Source of the DNA: CBINFS01 sp966250015
GTDB lineage: Bacteria; Bacteroidota; Rhodothermia; Rhodothermales; DASSAV01
DNA: 64,000 bases
Reading direction: 5' to 3'
Assembly: GCA_966250015.1 (NCBI GenBank)
Contig: CBINFS010000015.1
Span: 14,974-78,973, forward strand
Of the stretch, positions 34,668-44,469 are shown in pieces. Under the pieces are notes generated by a model that saw only the letters and a program-made list of their open reading frames with translations, was not told the origin of the DNA and did no database searches. Each line of letters opens with the position of its first letter. Position 1 is the first letter of the stretch. Position numbers and translations under genes: made by a program.

Positions 34668-35555
34668 TCAGGCGACCGTATTCATAAGACGGCCAATCCC
34701 ATCGATCTCAATATCCACCCGATCACCCGGCTGAAGAAAAACCTTCGGATTGCGAAAAACGCCTACTCCATCGGGCGTCCCCGTCGAGATGATGTCACCC
34801 GGCAAAAGCGTCGACGACCGCGTAAGGTATTCGAGGAGAAATGGAATGTCAAAAATCATCTGCCCGGTATTAGAATCCTGCCTGATTTCGCCATTCACCC
34901 AACAGCGTATCGCCAGGTGGTGGGGGTCCGGTATCTCATCGGTCGTAACCAGGCACGGCCCCATGGGACAAAAGGTGTCGAATGACTTCGACCGCGTCCA
35001 CTGACGGTCGGCGAATTGGGCGTCGCGGGCGCTGACGTCATTCACGATTGTATAGCCCGCGATACAATCGTACGCCTCTTCTCGATGCACCCGGTAAGCC
35101 TTCTTTCGAATTACGAACGCCAGCTCCGCTTCGTAGTCCACCTGCGTCGTGGCATCGGGGTGCCACCTGATGGGTTCGCCCGGACCGATCAGAGCGGATG
35201 GAAACTTAGAAAAAAATACCGGCCTCTCCGGGATCGGGACGTTCTGCTCGCGGCAGTGATCGAGGTAATTCAGCCCGGCGCAAATGATCTTGGACGGATT
35301 CGGTACTGGAGGAGCGAGGCGCACCGAGCCGAGAGGAAACACTACGCCGATCAACTGCGACGAACCAACGTCGAATGAGTGGTCGATCTCTGCAGCCGCC
35401 TGCCAGGTTTCATCCGTGGAGGTAAGAAATGAAATCATGTCGGACGGAATCGTGCTGCCTGCCTTTTCTCCGGCTCTTTCCAGGTCGACCACGTAGTCAC
35501 CCTTTAGCAGCCCCAGTCGTTCGGTCCCTTCTCTTCGATAAGTTACAAGTTTCAC
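34668..35555 (-). CDS. Fumarylacetoacetate hydrolase (FAH) family protein
   Basis: 295 residues with an N-terminal small domain and the FAH catalytic core: VDYEAELAFVI (metal-binding Glu pair), NDVSARDAQ, KSFDTFCPMGP and ISTGTPDGVGVF, closing with DIEIDGIGRLMN. The family hydrolyses or decarboxylates 2-oxo acids, e.g. fumarylpyruvate, 2,4-diketo-3-deoxy-L-fuconate or ureidoglycolate. The GTG start has AAGGTGAAGG closely upstream. Position between an NCS1 permease and a divergent xylulokinase allows either a nucleobase or a sugar-acid role. Confidence 0.87.
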   Translation of the reverse strand: MKLVTYRREGTERLGLLKGDYVVDLERAGEKAGSTIPSDMISFLTSTDETWQAAAEIDHSFDVGSSQLIGVVFPLGSVRLAPPVPNPSKIICAGLNYLDHCREQNVPIPERPVFFSKFPSALIGPGEPIRWHPDATTQVDYEAELAFVIRKKAYRVHREEAYDCIAGYTIVNDVSARDAQFADRQWTRSKSFDTFCPMGPCLVTTDEIPDPHHLAIRCWVNGEIRQDSNTGQMIFDIPFLLEYLTRSSTLLPGDIISTGTPDGVGVFRNPKVFLQPGDRVDIEIDGIGRLMNTVA

Positions 35556-35803
35556 GAGCCTTCACCTTTTGAATTAGCCGTCACGCGCTACAATATGCGC
35601 CGGTGCCGGGTATTATTCCACCTACAATCTCCATTTCACCTCTCTGGCACCGTTTTTTCCAGAGTCGAGGGTTGATTCATCGATTGGAGAAGCTGATTTT
35701 CATACCAGTATTCACCCCAGCACGAATCGACTTAAGTTAACGGGTTCGAACGCAGTGAATCGCCCACCCGATCGATCATAAACGGTTTTAAACGCGAACT
35801 CCC

Positions 35804-37321
35804 ATGCCATATCTACTCGGAATCGACGTTTCTACGACTGCCACGAAAGCGCTTCTAATCGACGAGCATGGCTCGGTCGTCGCCGTCGGCGTCACGGAAT
35901 ATCCTTACGATGTTCCCAAACCGCTCTGGAGCGAACAGGAGCCCGCTTCCTGGTGGGAAGGCGCCGTCAATAGCATACGCCAGGCGCTCGACCAGTCGGG
36001 CATCCGACCTGAAGAGATCGCCGGCGTCGGTTTGACCGGACAGATGCACGGGCTCGTGTTGCTCGACGAGAAAGGCGACGTCATTCGCCCGGCCATCCTC
36101 TGGAACGATCAGCGGACCGGTAAACAATGTGACACCATACGAGAACGCCTTGGCAAAGACCGGTTGGTGCAGATTACCGGTAACGATGCTCTCACCGGAT
36201 TTACCGCGCCAAAAATACTGTGGGTTCAGGAGAACGAACCTGAATATTGGGCCCGTACACGCCACATCTTGCTCCCCAAGGACTATCTGCGGTACCGGTT
36301 GACTGGCGAAATGGCGACCGATAAGGCAGGCGCCGCTGGAACCCTGTTGATGGACATTCAAAAACGCGATTGGTCCGTTGAAGTCCTGGAAGCGCTCGAC
36401 ATTCCCCGTTCGTTGCTGGCCGAGACGCACGAAGGGCCGGAGATCACGAGCTACGTGTCGGAGGCGGCTGCGGAAGCAACCGGCCTCAAGGCCGGCACGC
36501 CCGTGGTGGCCGGGGGAGGCGATCAATCGGCGCAAGCCGTTGGAGTTGGCGCCATTCGGCAAGGCATCGTCGCGCTGACGCTGGGCACGTCGGGTGTCGT
36601 GTTTGCTTCCGCAGATTCGCCATTCATCGAACCAGAGGGCCGTCTGCATTCTTTCTGCCACGCCGTACCAGGCCTCTGGCACCTGATGGGGGTCATGCTG
36701 TCCGCCGCCGGAAGCCTCCGCTGGTACCGCGACACCATGGCGCCAGGCACCGACTTCCCCGACCTCCTCAGCGAAGCCAACGCCATACCCCCCGGAAGCG
36801 ACGGTCTGCTCTTCCTACCCTACCTAACTGGTGAACGAACGCCATATCCGGATCCCCTCGCCCGGGGTGCGTTCGTCGGCTTTACGGTGCGGCATACCCG
36901 GGCGCACATGACACGTGCCGTGCTCGAAGGCGTCGCATTCGGTCTGAAAGACATCTTCAACCTCATGCAGCAGTCCGGTCTCCCGGCCCCAGATCAGGTA
37001 CGCGTGTCCGGTGGCGGCGCAAAGAGCCCATTGTGGCGCCAGATCCTGGCGGACGTGCTGGGCACCGAGCTGGTTACGGTCAACACCACCGAAGGGGCAG
37101 CTTACGGCGCGGCGCTCCTTGCGGGTGTTGGAACGGGCGTCTGGCCCGATGTAGCCACAGCATGTGACCAGGAAATCAAAGTCACGGGAAGCACCACTGT
37201 CAACCTGGACAACGTGCCCGTGTATTCGGCGTACCACCAGCGGTATCGGGACCTCTACCCCGCCCTCAAGCCGACTTTCCACGAGCTCGAAAACGTCCGT
37301 AACGTTACTGCAACCCGGTAA
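35804..37321 (+). CDS. xylB: Xylulokinase (FGGY family)
   Basis: 505 residues with an FGGY fold: LGIDVSTTATKALLID at the N-terminus, the xylulokinase marker GLTGQMHGLVLLD, WNDQRTG, the second-domain phosphate motif VALTLGTSGVVF, and VSGGGAKSPLWRQILADVLG. It phosphorylates D-xylulose to feed the pentose phosphate pathway. No xylose isomerase or transporter is adjacent. The TIM-barrel isomerase cluster at 5-10 kb could provide a pentulose, which is only speculation. It converges on the M1 peptidase gene with an 8-base gap. Confidence 0.92.
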   Translation: MPYLLGIDVSTTATKALLIDEHGSVVAVGVTEYPYDVPKPLWSEQEPASWWEGAVNSIRQALDQSGIRPEEIAGVGLTGQMHGLVLLDEKGDVIRPAILWNDQRTGKQCDTIRERLGKDRLVQITGNDALTGFTAPKILWVQENEPEYWARTRHILLPKDYLRYRLTGEMATDKAGAAGTLLMDIQKRDWSVEVLEALDIPRSLLAETHEGPEITSYVSEAAAEATGLKAGTPVVAGGGDQSAQAVGVGAIRQGIVALTLGTSGVVFASADSPFIEPEGRLHSFCHAVPGLWHLMGVMLSAAGSLRWYRDTMAPGTDFPDLLSEANAIPPGSDGLLFLPYLTGERTPYPDPLARGAFVGFTVRHTRAHMTRAVLEGVAFGLKDIFNLMQQSGLPAPDQVRVSGGGAKSPLWRQILADVLGTELVTVNTTEGAAYGAALLAGVGTGVWPDVATACDQEIKVTGSTTVNLDNVPVYSAYHQRYRDLYPALKPTFHELENVRNVTATR

Positions 37322-37329
37322 AACAAGAT

Positions 37330-39006
37330 TTACCGGACCTCCATGAGAATGCGATGGCGGGGGTCGATCGCGACTTTAGCGGCTTTGCCCGGAAGATCCA
37401 CCGCGACTCGACCCTCGCCCGCCTCGACCCGCTGGAGGTTTCCGTCAATCTCGATTTCTACGGGCATCGGGAAGGCACGTCCATCCGGAACGTCCCATTC
37501 AAGGTAAAGCGTCTGCCCCTCCCTGCTCGTTTTGAGCACCGGTAGTTCGGGCTGCCGCAGATACGTCTCGAAAAACCAGTCCATGTCGCGCCCGGAGACC
37601 TCCTCGACGATCTGCTGGAAGTCCTCCGTAGTGGCAAAGCGGCACTGCCGTCCGTCGGTGTACCGTTCGAGTTCCGGGGATGGATACGCCATGCGACGAA
37701 GCGCCAGGAAAAAGTTGTCGTCTCCGAGGACGTACCGCAGGGTGTGTAGAATCCACGCGCCTTTGTAGTAGATGTCGTTGTCGGCGCGCTGCTTCTCGGC
37801 ATCGATGAAATACACTTCATCCGCAGTCAGCGACTCCTGCGGAGCCACTGGCCGGAGGTTGAGCAGATCGTCTCGATAGGATAGCAGCTGTGCAATATAG
37901 GCCTCCTCTCCGAACTGCTCTTCCAGGTATAAGGGCTGCATGTAAGTGCCAAACCCTTCATGAATCCAGAAGTCGCGCCAGTCGGGCGCCGTCACCATAT
38001 TCCCCCACCACTCGTGTGCCAGCTCGTGGTGGTGGAGCCAATCGTACCCGTCGTTCCCGTTTGAAAAGGTGCTCCCGTACGCGATGATGGTCTGGTGCTC
38101 CATACCCAGGAATGGCGTATGCGCCACCCCGTACTTTTGCGTGCGAAACGGATACGGCCCCAGGTACTTCTCGAAGAACCTCAGGTGGTCGATGAACTGC
38201 GGAAGCATTGCTTCCGCCTCTTTCTTCCGCTCCGGAAGCACCCAGAAGCTTACGGGCACCTCTTCTCCGGCAATACTCTTGAATACGCCCTCGACTACCT
38301 CGTAAGGCGCAACGTTGAGGGCAACCCCGTAGTTGTTGATCGGCGTCGGAACGAACCAGGAATACGTCCGCTTGCCCCCCGATTCTTCGGTTACCTCTCG
38401 TAGCACCCCATTCGACGCCGCCACGAGCGGCCGTGGAACCGTGATGTGGATCGCCATGGAATCTGGCTCATCCGACGGGTGGTCCTTGCAGGGCCACCAG
38501 AGGTCGGCGCCTTCGCCTTGAACGGACGTGGCAATCCAGGGATGGCCGTCAGAGGTTAGGCTCCAGGTAAACCCGCCTCCCCACGGTGGATTTCTGGCCT
38601 CTCGCGGTTTGCCGGCGTACGAAATGGTGACCTCCACCACTTCGCCAGCTTCGAGCCTGCCCGGCAGCTCGATCCACAACTTGCCGTTTCGGTTCTCGTG
38701 CTCCAGCTCTCCCCCGGCTTCGTCCCCCGCAATCGTCACCCTCTTTACCGTAAAAACGGTATCTAGATCAAGCACGAGTGACTCCATTGGCCGAATGACG
38801 TTGGCCTTCACCGTCAGCTCTCCTGCAATGGCCTTCTCTTCAGGGAATACCTCGACGCCGAGCTCATAGAACGTGACGTCGTACGCCGCCTGCTCTTCCA
38901 TGAGGGGGCCGCCGGAATCGGTCGGACCAAACGCCCGCTGGGTCCAGCCATTCTGATTACATCGAGCGAGCAAAAGAACCAAAAACACGAGGAACCAGCG
39001 GTTCAT
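37330..39006 (-). CDS. M1-family metallopeptidase lipoprotein
   Basis: 558 residues. A lipoprotein signal ends in LLARC (Cys16). The M1 catalytic set is present: exopeptidase-type GMEHQ (301-305), zinc site HELAH (His327, Glu328, His331) and Glu350 in WIHEGFGTYMQ. It is shorter than full aminopeptidase N because the C-terminal ERAP1-like helical domain is absent and replaced by a short beta domain. It should be a periplasmic or surface aminopeptidase. Downstream of metG on the same strand (gap 31). Confidence 0.9.
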   Translation of the reverse strand: MNRWFLVFLVLLLARCNQNGWTQRAFGPTDSGGPLMEEQAAYDVTFYELGVEVFPEEKAIAGELTVKANVIRPMESLVLDLDTVFTVKRVTIAGDEAGGELEHENRNGKLWIELPGRLEAGEVVEVTISYAGKPREARNPPWGGGFTWSLTSDGHPWIATSVQGEGADLWWPCKDHPSDEPDSMAIHITVPRPLVAASNGVLREVTEESGGKRTYSWFVPTPINNYGVALNVAPYEVVEGVFKSIAGEEVPVSFWVLPERKKEAEAMLPQFIDHLRFFEKYLGPYPFRTQKYGVAHTPFLGMEHQTIIAYGSTFSNGNDGYDWLHHHELAHEWWGNMVTAPDWRDFWIHEGFGTYMQPLYLEEQFGEEAYIAQLLSYRDDLLNLRPVAPQESLTADEVYFIDAEKQRADNDIYYKGAWILHTLRYVLGDDNFFLALRRMAYPSPELERYTDGRQCRFATTEDFQQIVEEVSGRDMDWFFETYLRQPELPVLKTSREGQTLYLEWDVPDGRAFPMPVEIEIDGNLQRVEAGEGRVAVDLPGKAAKVAIDPRHRILMEVR

Positions 39007-39037
39007 AATCCTCCGAAGTCTAAGTCTCTTGCCGATT

Positions 39038-41158
39038 TTACCGAACCACTGCGCCGTTTTCGCCTTCCGCGACGACCGGCGACAGTCGGCCGTCCCGATC
39101 TTCGGCCATCAGCAGCATTCCCTTGCTTTCGAATCCCCGCAGCTTCCGCGGAGCGAGGTTGGCCACCACGACGACTCGTTTCCCCACCAGGTCTTCCGGA
39201 GCCATCTGCTCGGCAACTCCGGCCAGGATCTGCCGCTTCTCGAAGCCCAGATCGACGTCGAGGCGAAGCAGCTTGTCCGACTTCGGAATTCTTTCGGCGA
39301 CCAGCACCGTTCCCATACGCAGATCGATCCGGGCAAAGTCGTCGTAAACGATCTCAGGCTTCAATTCAACATAAGGAGCGGTCTCCTCGGCGGCAATTAC
39401 CGCTTCCGCACCGTTTTCACCGGCACGGCTCTTCAGGCGCTCGATTTCGCGCGTAATGACTTCATCTTCGATTTTGGTGAACAAAATCGTGGGCTCGTTC
39501 AAGGCACTCCCTGCATCGAGCAATGGCCGGCCGGCATCGGCCCATCCAATCTGGCCTTCCTTCGAGGCGCCCGGTACGCTTGGCCGAACGTTATGCAGAT
39601 TCAGCATCTCCCTCAACGTAGCAGCCGCGTGCGGCAGAACCGGATCCATCAAGACACTCAGCGAAGCGCAGATCTGGAGCGAAACGTGAATGGTGTTCCC
39701 GCACGCTTTCAGGTTCGTTTTCCGCGTGTGCCAGGGCTCGGTGTCGTTAAAGTATTTATTCCCCAACCGCGCCAGGTTCATGGTTTCGAAGACGGCCTCA
39801 CGCATCCGGTACGAGTCGTATGCGCCACCAATTTTTTCCGGAAATTCGGCAATTTGCCGGAGCGTCTCGAGGTCCACTTCAGAAGGATCCTCCAGCGGAG
39901 GTACTTTCCCGTCGAAGTACCGGGTTGCGAACGTCATCGTCCGGTTGACGAAGTTGCCCAGAATGTCGGCCAGCTCCGAATTCACGCGCGTCTGGAAGTC
40001 GCTCCAGCTAAAGTCAGCATCTTTGGTCTCCGGCAGCGTTGTGGCCAGCGCGTACCGAAGCAGGTCCGGCGGGAAGGCTTCGAGGTACTCGTGCAGCCAC
40101 ACGGCCCACCCACGGCTCGTCGAAAGCTTTTTCCCTTCGATGTTGAGGAATTCGTTTGCCGGAACGTTATCGGGCAGGACGTAGTCGCCGTGCGCCATGA
40201 GCATGGCCGGAAACATCAGGCAGTGAAAGACGATGTTATCCTTCCCGATGAAGTGGACGAGCCGGGTCTCCTGATCTTTCCAGTATCGTTCCCACCTTTC
40301 GGGATCGCCCGTGGTATTTGCCCATTCCTTCGTGGCGGAGATGTACCCGATTGGGGCGTCGAACCATACGTAGATCACTTTCCCTTCGGCGCTCACACCC
40401 ACGCGTTCCGCCACGTCTTTAGGCACCGGTACACCCCACGGCACGTCTCTTGTGATTGCACGGTCGCGAAGGCCGTCAGCAAACCAGCTTTTAACCTGCC
40501 CGAGTACGTTGGGCTTCCAATCCGTCTTTGACGCGATCCAGTGCTCCAACTTTTCCTGGAAGTCGCCAAGCGGCAGGTACCAGTGGGTGCTTTCTCGCAG
40601 CTCGGGAATCGCCTGCGTGAGGGCGCTCCGCGGATTGATGAGCTCCGCCGGACTCAGCGACGAGCCGCAACGCTCGCACTGGTCTCCGTAGGCATCCTCG
40701 TACCCGCAAATCGGACAGGTGCCTCTGACGAACCGGTCGGCCAGAAACACACCTGCTTCGGGGTCGAAGAGCTGCTCGTCCGTCTTGAGCTTGAAGACGC
40801 CGGCTGAGTCCAGCTTGCGGAAGAAATCCTGGCTCGTCTCCCGGTGTACGTCCGACGTGGTACGTCCGTAATAGTCGAAGCTCATCCCGAACCGCGCAAA
40901 GCTATCACGGATCATGGGATGGTATTGATCGACGATCTCTTTGGGCTGAATGCCCTGTGCGTGCGCCTTCATCATGATGGCGACACCCAGCTCGTCTGAT
41001 CCACAAATAAAAACGATATCCCGGCCCGTGAGCCGCTGATACCGGCAAAAGAGATCGGCGGGAAGATAGGCGCCCGCTAAATGTCCGATGTGGATAGGAC
41101 CATTTGCATAAGGAAGAGCAGCGGTAACAAGAATTCGCTTATATTCAGTATCCGACAT
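39038..41158 (-). CDS. metG: Methionyl-tRNA synthetase
   Basis: 706 residues. HIGH motif PIHIGHLAG (23-26), zinc ribbon CPICGYEDAYGDQCERCG, KMSKS equivalent KKLSTSRGW, and an appended C-terminal EMAP/Trbp111-type tRNA-binding domain (from about 600: FARIDLRMGTVLVAER, KRVVVVANLAPRKLRG). Full-length MetG1-type enzyme charging tRNA-Met. Divergent from the his cluster across 220 bases. Confidence 0.97.
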   Translation of the reverse strand: MSDTEYKRILVTAALPYANGPIHIGHLAGAYLPADLFCRYQRLTGRDIVFICGSDELGVAIMMKAHAQGIQPKEIVDQYHPMIRDSFARFGMSFDYYGRTTSDVHRETSQDFFRKLDSAGVFKLKTDEQLFDPEAGVFLADRFVRGTCPICGYEDAYGDQCERCGSSLSPAELINPRSALTQAIPELRESTHWYLPLGDFQEKLEHWIASKTDWKPNVLGQVKSWFADGLRDRAITRDVPWGVPVPKDVAERVGVSAEGKVIYVWFDAPIGYISATKEWANTTGDPERWERYWKDQETRLVHFIGKDNIVFHCLMFPAMLMAHGDYVLPDNVPANEFLNIEGKKLSTSRGWAVWLHEYLEAFPPDLLRYALATTLPETKDADFSWSDFQTRVNSELADILGNFVNRTMTFATRYFDGKVPPLEDPSEVDLETLRQIAEFPEKIGGAYDSYRMREAVFETMNLARLGNKYFNDTEPWHTRKTNLKACGNTIHVSLQICASLSVLMDPVLPHAAATLREMLNLHNVRPSVPGASKEGQIGWADAGRPLLDAGSALNEPTILFTKIEDEVITREIERLKSRAGENGAEAVIAAEETAPYVELKPEIVYDDFARIDLRMGTVLVAERIPKSDKLLRLDVDLGFEKRQILAGVAEQMAPEDLVGKRVVVVANLAPRKLRGFESKGMLLMAEDRDGRLSPVVAEGENGAVVR

Positions 41159-41378
41159 AAAAAACTTTAATAAAAAAGGTTGGTATTTTCAGCCACGTAC
41201 TGTCCGTCGAATCGCTAAACGCCGAATCGCAGAGTAACAAGGTACGAAAGCGGCGTGTTGATGTTCACGCTACAAGGTGGGTGGAATACACCTCATTCAT
41301 GACGAAATAACATAACGTCGCCACCGTAGGCCATTATCCCGGATTTCGCCTGGCCTTCGGACGAGCTATTGGTAAGAA

Positions 41379-41990
41379 ATGGATACACAGGAAGCCGTCT
41401 TTGACGAGCGAAAAGCAAACGTTACCAGGAATACGCGGGAGACGCGAATCTCTGTCAGCATCAATCTGGATGGGACAGGTGAGTACGAAAACCATACCGG
41501 GATCGGCTTCCTCGATCATATGCTCGATCTGTTTGCCCGGCACGGACGGTTTGACCTGGAAACCCAATGTGAGGGCGACCTCCACGTGGACGAGCATCAC
41601 ACGATCGAAGACGTGGGAATAACGCTCGGACAGGCGTTTCGCCAGGCGCTCGGGGACAAAAAGTACATCGGGCGCTACGGCCACGCCTACGTCCCGATGG
41701 ATGATTGCCTGGCCCGGTGCGTCGTTGATCTGTCAGGCAGGTTCTTCCTGTACTTCGACGCCACCTTCACACGTGAGTTCACAGGCCAATTCCCGACGGA
41801 AATGGTACGCCATTTCTGGTACGCCTTTGCGGAACAGCTTCAATGTAACATGCACCTCGAGGTCCTCCACGGCGAAAATACCCACCACCAGATCGAAGCC
41901 CTGTACAAGGCGGCCGGCCGTGCGCTCCGCGTCGCGGTAGACCGGAACGTGGTCTATGGCGAGGTGGCCTCGACGAAGGGACGTCTTTGA
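41379..41990 (+). CDS. hisB: Imidazoleglycerol-phosphate dehydratase (monofunctional HisB)
   Basis: 203 residues, the dehydratase alone with no histidinol-phosphatase domain. Metal-binding repeats are GFLDHMLDLFARHG, DEHHTIEDVGI, HFWYAFAEQ and GENTHHQIEALYKA. It catalyses step 6 of histidine synthesis. First gene of the hisB-proC-hisH-hisA-hisF cluster; proC follows after 44 bases. Confidence 0.95.
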   Translation: MDTQEAVFDERKANVTRNTRETRISVSINLDGTGEYENHTGIGFLDHMLDLFARHGRFDLETQCEGDLHVDEHHTIEDVGITLGQAFRQALGDKKYIGRYGHAYVPMDDCLARCVVDLSGRFFLYFDATFTREFTGQFPTEMVRHFWYAFAEQLQCNMHLEVLHGENTHHQIEALYKAAGRALRVAVDRNVVYGEVASTKGRL

Positions 41991-42034
41991 TTGGAGTACG
42001 TGAAGTTCTCCTAAACCCATTGAGCGGATAAACG

Positions 42035-42862
42035 GTGTTTACGAATCAAATCATTGCCATAATAGGTGCGGGAAATATCGGCCGGGCGCTGATCGGCGGC
42101 CTTCTGAGCACACATAACATCGACCCGTTACGGATTCGCGCTACTCGCCGGACCGAAGCTTCACTTGAAAGCCTTCGCGAGCAGTTCAACGGCATCCAGA
42201 CAGGAACCGACAACCGGCAGGCCGTCACCGGCGCCACTATGGTCGTGCTCGCCGTCAAGCCCCAGAACGCGTCAAGTGTCATCGAAGAAATCCGAGGAGA
42301 CGTTTCGAGCGACGCTCTGATCATATCGGTGCTGGCCGGGGTAACGACGGAAGGCCTCAGAGAGCGTTTCAAACGCGACCTCGCGATCATCCGGACCATG
42401 CCGAACACGCCCATGCTGGTGGACGAGGGCGCCACTGCGATTGCGGCCGGGCGTTCGGCCTCGCCCGAACACGTCGAGCTTGCACGCCGTATGTTCGAGG
42501 CCGTCGGCAGGGTCGAAGTCGTTCCCGAATACCTGATGGATGCCGTGACGGGGCTTTCTGGAAGCGGACCTGCTTACGTATACATGTTCATCGAGGCCTT
42601 GACCGACGCAGGCGTTAAACAGGGCATACCCAGGCCAATTTCGGCGCGTCTCGCCGCTCAAACCGTATTCGGTGCGGCAAAGCTGGTCCGAGATACGGGA
42701 AAACACCCGGCCATACTGCGAGACGAGGTTACGACGCCGGGTGGAACGGCCATTGCCGCCGTGGCCGAGCTCGAAAGCCACGGCCTTCGTACCATGCTAA
42801 TCAATGCCGTCGCCACGGCAACCGCGCGATCGAAGGAGCTGAGTGAGATTAATTACGAGTGA
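42035..42862 (+). CDS. proC: Pyrroline-5-carboxylate reductase
   Basis: 275 residues from a GTG start. Rossmann motif IIGAGNIGRALIGG, then VVLAVKPQN, IRTMPNTPMLVDEGA, and the family signature VTGLSGSGPAYVYMFIEALTDAG, here spread over residues 170-192. C-terminal DEVTTPGGTAIAAV is also conserved. Final step of proline synthesis. It sits inside the histidine cluster, and hisH starts 8 bases after its stop. Confidence 0.95.
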   Translation: MFTNQIIAIIGAGNIGRALIGGLLSTHNIDPLRIRATRRTEASLESLREQFNGIQTGTDNRQAVTGATMVVLAVKPQNASSVIEEIRGDVSSDALIISVLAGVTTEGLRERFKRDLAIIRTMPNTPMLVDEGATAIAAGRSASPEHVELARRMFEAVGRVEVVPEYLMDAVTGLSGSGPAYVYMFIEALTDAGVKQGIPRPISARLAAQTVFGAAKLVRDTGKHPAILRDEVTTPGGTAIAAVAELESHGLRTMLINAVATATARSKELSEINYE

Positions 42863-42869
42863 GCAGGAT

Positions 42870-43541
42870 ATGGTGACGATCATCGATTATGGGATCGGCA
42901 ACCTGCGATCGATTGAGAAGGCCTTTCAGTCGGTAGGTGTCGAGGCGATTCGAACGGACGATCCCGAGGCCATTCGAAAGGCGGAAAGGCTGGTTCTGCC
43001 CGGCGTCGGGGCATTCGGCGCCTGTGCAGACGAGATTCGCAGGCGCAATCTGGAAGAACCCGTTCTGGAAGCCGTCGCCGCCGGTACTCCCCTGCTCGGG
43101 GTCTGCGTAGGCATGCAGCTTCTTTTCGAGGTCTCCGAGGAGCTAGGCCTTCACAGAGGACTTGGTATACTGCCGGGACGCGTTGTCCGCTTCAACGGCG
43201 ACCTGGTTGAGCAGGAGCCTGATCCTGTGGGCCAGCCGGGCACGGCCGGCGTTCTCGCTCCCGAGTGCCGAACCCTCAAAATCCCGCACATGGGATGGAA
43301 CGGCGTTCGGCCGCTTCGAAGCTCACCGCTGCTGGAGGGTATCGAGGAGGGTTCATTTTTCTACTTCGTGCACTCGTACCACGCCGCCCCGGACGAACCG
43401 GGTGACGTCCTCGCGACGACCGAATACGGAATCGAATTCCCTTCCATCGTGAACCGGAACAACGTATTTGGCGTCCAGTTTCATCCGGAGAAAAGTCAAC
43501 GCAATGGCCTTCGTATCCTCAGTAATTTTAGTAACTTTTAG
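42870..43541 (+). CDS. hisH: Imidazole glycerol phosphate synthase, glutaminase subunit
   Basis: 223 residues from MVTIIDYGIGN, with GAGCAGG just ahead of the ATG; an upstream GTG at 42843 overlaps proC and is less likely. Class I glutaminase triad: Cys in LGVCVGMQLLF, and His/Glu in VQFHPEKSQ. An insertion of about 20 residues (LVEQEPDPVGQPGTAGVLAP) precedes the conserved IPHMGWN. HisH supplies ammonia to HisF. Confidence 0.94.
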   Translation: MVTIIDYGIGNLRSIEKAFQSVGVEAIRTDDPEAIRKAERLVLPGVGAFGACADEIRRRNLEEPVLEAVAAGTPLLGVCVGMQLLFEVSEELGLHRGLGILPGRVVRFNGDLVEQEPDPVGQPGTAGVLAPECRTLKIPHMGWNGVRPLRSSPLLEGIEEGSFFYFVHSYHAAPDEPGDVLATTEYGIEFPSIVNRNNVFGVQFHPEKSQRNGLRILSNFSNF

Positions 43542-43644
43542 CGAACGTTTGACTTCCCGGGCAGTAGGCGACACGCCTTTCTGCCCTTAATTGTCTGAAG
43601 TAGATCGAACGTGGCGGCTGGTTACTGGAGCCATTGGTACTCTT

Positions 43645-44451
43645 ATGACACTTGTTATTCCGGCAATCGACCTGCGCGACGGGCAGTGTGTTCGCCTCTA
43701 CCAGGGATCGTACGAGCGGGAAACGGTTTACTTCGACGACCCGGTGAAGATGGCGAAGTTGTGGCGCATTCAAAACGCGCGCACGCTTCACATCGTCGAT
43801 CTGGACGCCGCCCGTGGAGGCTCCGAAGGACGGCCCAACAACAGAGACGTCATCCGTGACATCGCCGCCGCGGTCGACATCCCCATCCAGGTCGGTGGTG
43901 GGATCCGAACGATGGAGGACATCGAGGAAGTCCTCGCGTCCGGGGTCCATCGGGCCATTATTGGAACGGCCGCCGTGAAAAATCCCGACCTCGTAACGGA
44001 GGCCGTCGAAAAGTACGGATGCAGCCACGTCGTGGTCGGTATCGACGCCCGTGATGGTGAAGTCCGCGTCCAGGGCTGGACCGAAGGCAGTGGAATCGAC
44101 GCCGTCGAAATGGCGCTCGACATGGAAAAGCGGGGCATTCGCCGAATCATTTATACGGACATCAGCAAAGACGGCACGCTTGAAGGCCCCAGCATCGACG
44201 CGTACCGCACGATGGGCGAAAAGCTCACGCGCGCCCGCATCACCGCTTCGGGAGGAATAGGGGGCTACCTGGACCTGCTCCGCATCAAGGAGCTCGCCCC
44301 GTACCGGGTAGATTCCGTCATCGTCGGCAGGGCGCTCTACGATAACCGGTTCCCCTGCCAGCAATTCTGGTGCTGGCACAACAAGGACGAGCTGGACCTG
44401 AACCGCTACAGCACTGTGTTGGACCGTGGGCTCGCCTCTGACGCCTGTTAA
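43645..44451 (+). CDS. hisA: Phosphoribosylformimino-AICAR ribotide isomerase
   Basis: 268 residues from MTLVIPAIDLRDG; the frame is open further upstream but homology begins here. Half-barrel phosphate motifs QVGGGIRTMED and ASGGIGGYLD, catalytic Asp in PAIDLRDG and YTDISKDGT. About 25 extra C-terminal residues (FPCQQFWCWHNKDELDLNR) resemble a tail found in Bacteroidota-type HisA. Histidine synthesis step 4. Confidence 0.95.
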   Translation: MTLVIPAIDLRDGQCVRLYQGSYERETVYFDDPVKMAKLWRIQNARTLHIVDLDAARGGSEGRPNNRDVIRDIAAAVDIPIQVGGGIRTMEDIEEVLASGVHRAIIGTAAVKNPDLVTEAVEKYGCSHVVVGIDARDGEVRVQGWTEGSGIDAVEMALDMEKRGIRRIIYTDISKDGTLEGPSIDAYRTMGEKLTRARITASGGIGGYLDLLRIKELAPYRVDSVIVGRALYDNRFPCQQFWCWHNKDELDLNRYSTVLDRGLASDAC

Positions 44452-44469
44452 TTACCATTTACTCCTCGA

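Noticed and set aside
35855..36682. A 275-codon minus-strand frame opposite xylulokinase
   Set aside because: xylB motifs are complete on the plus strand; no domain is seen in the antisense product.
39029..40531. A 500-codon open frame on the plus strand opposite metG
   Set aside because: The minus strand encodes methionyl-tRNA synthetase with all motifs; the antisense frame has no recognisable domains and is explained by codon bias.
43528..44379. A 283-codon minus-strand frame opposite hisA
   Set aside because: hisA is unambiguous on the plus strand and the antisense product has no family features.
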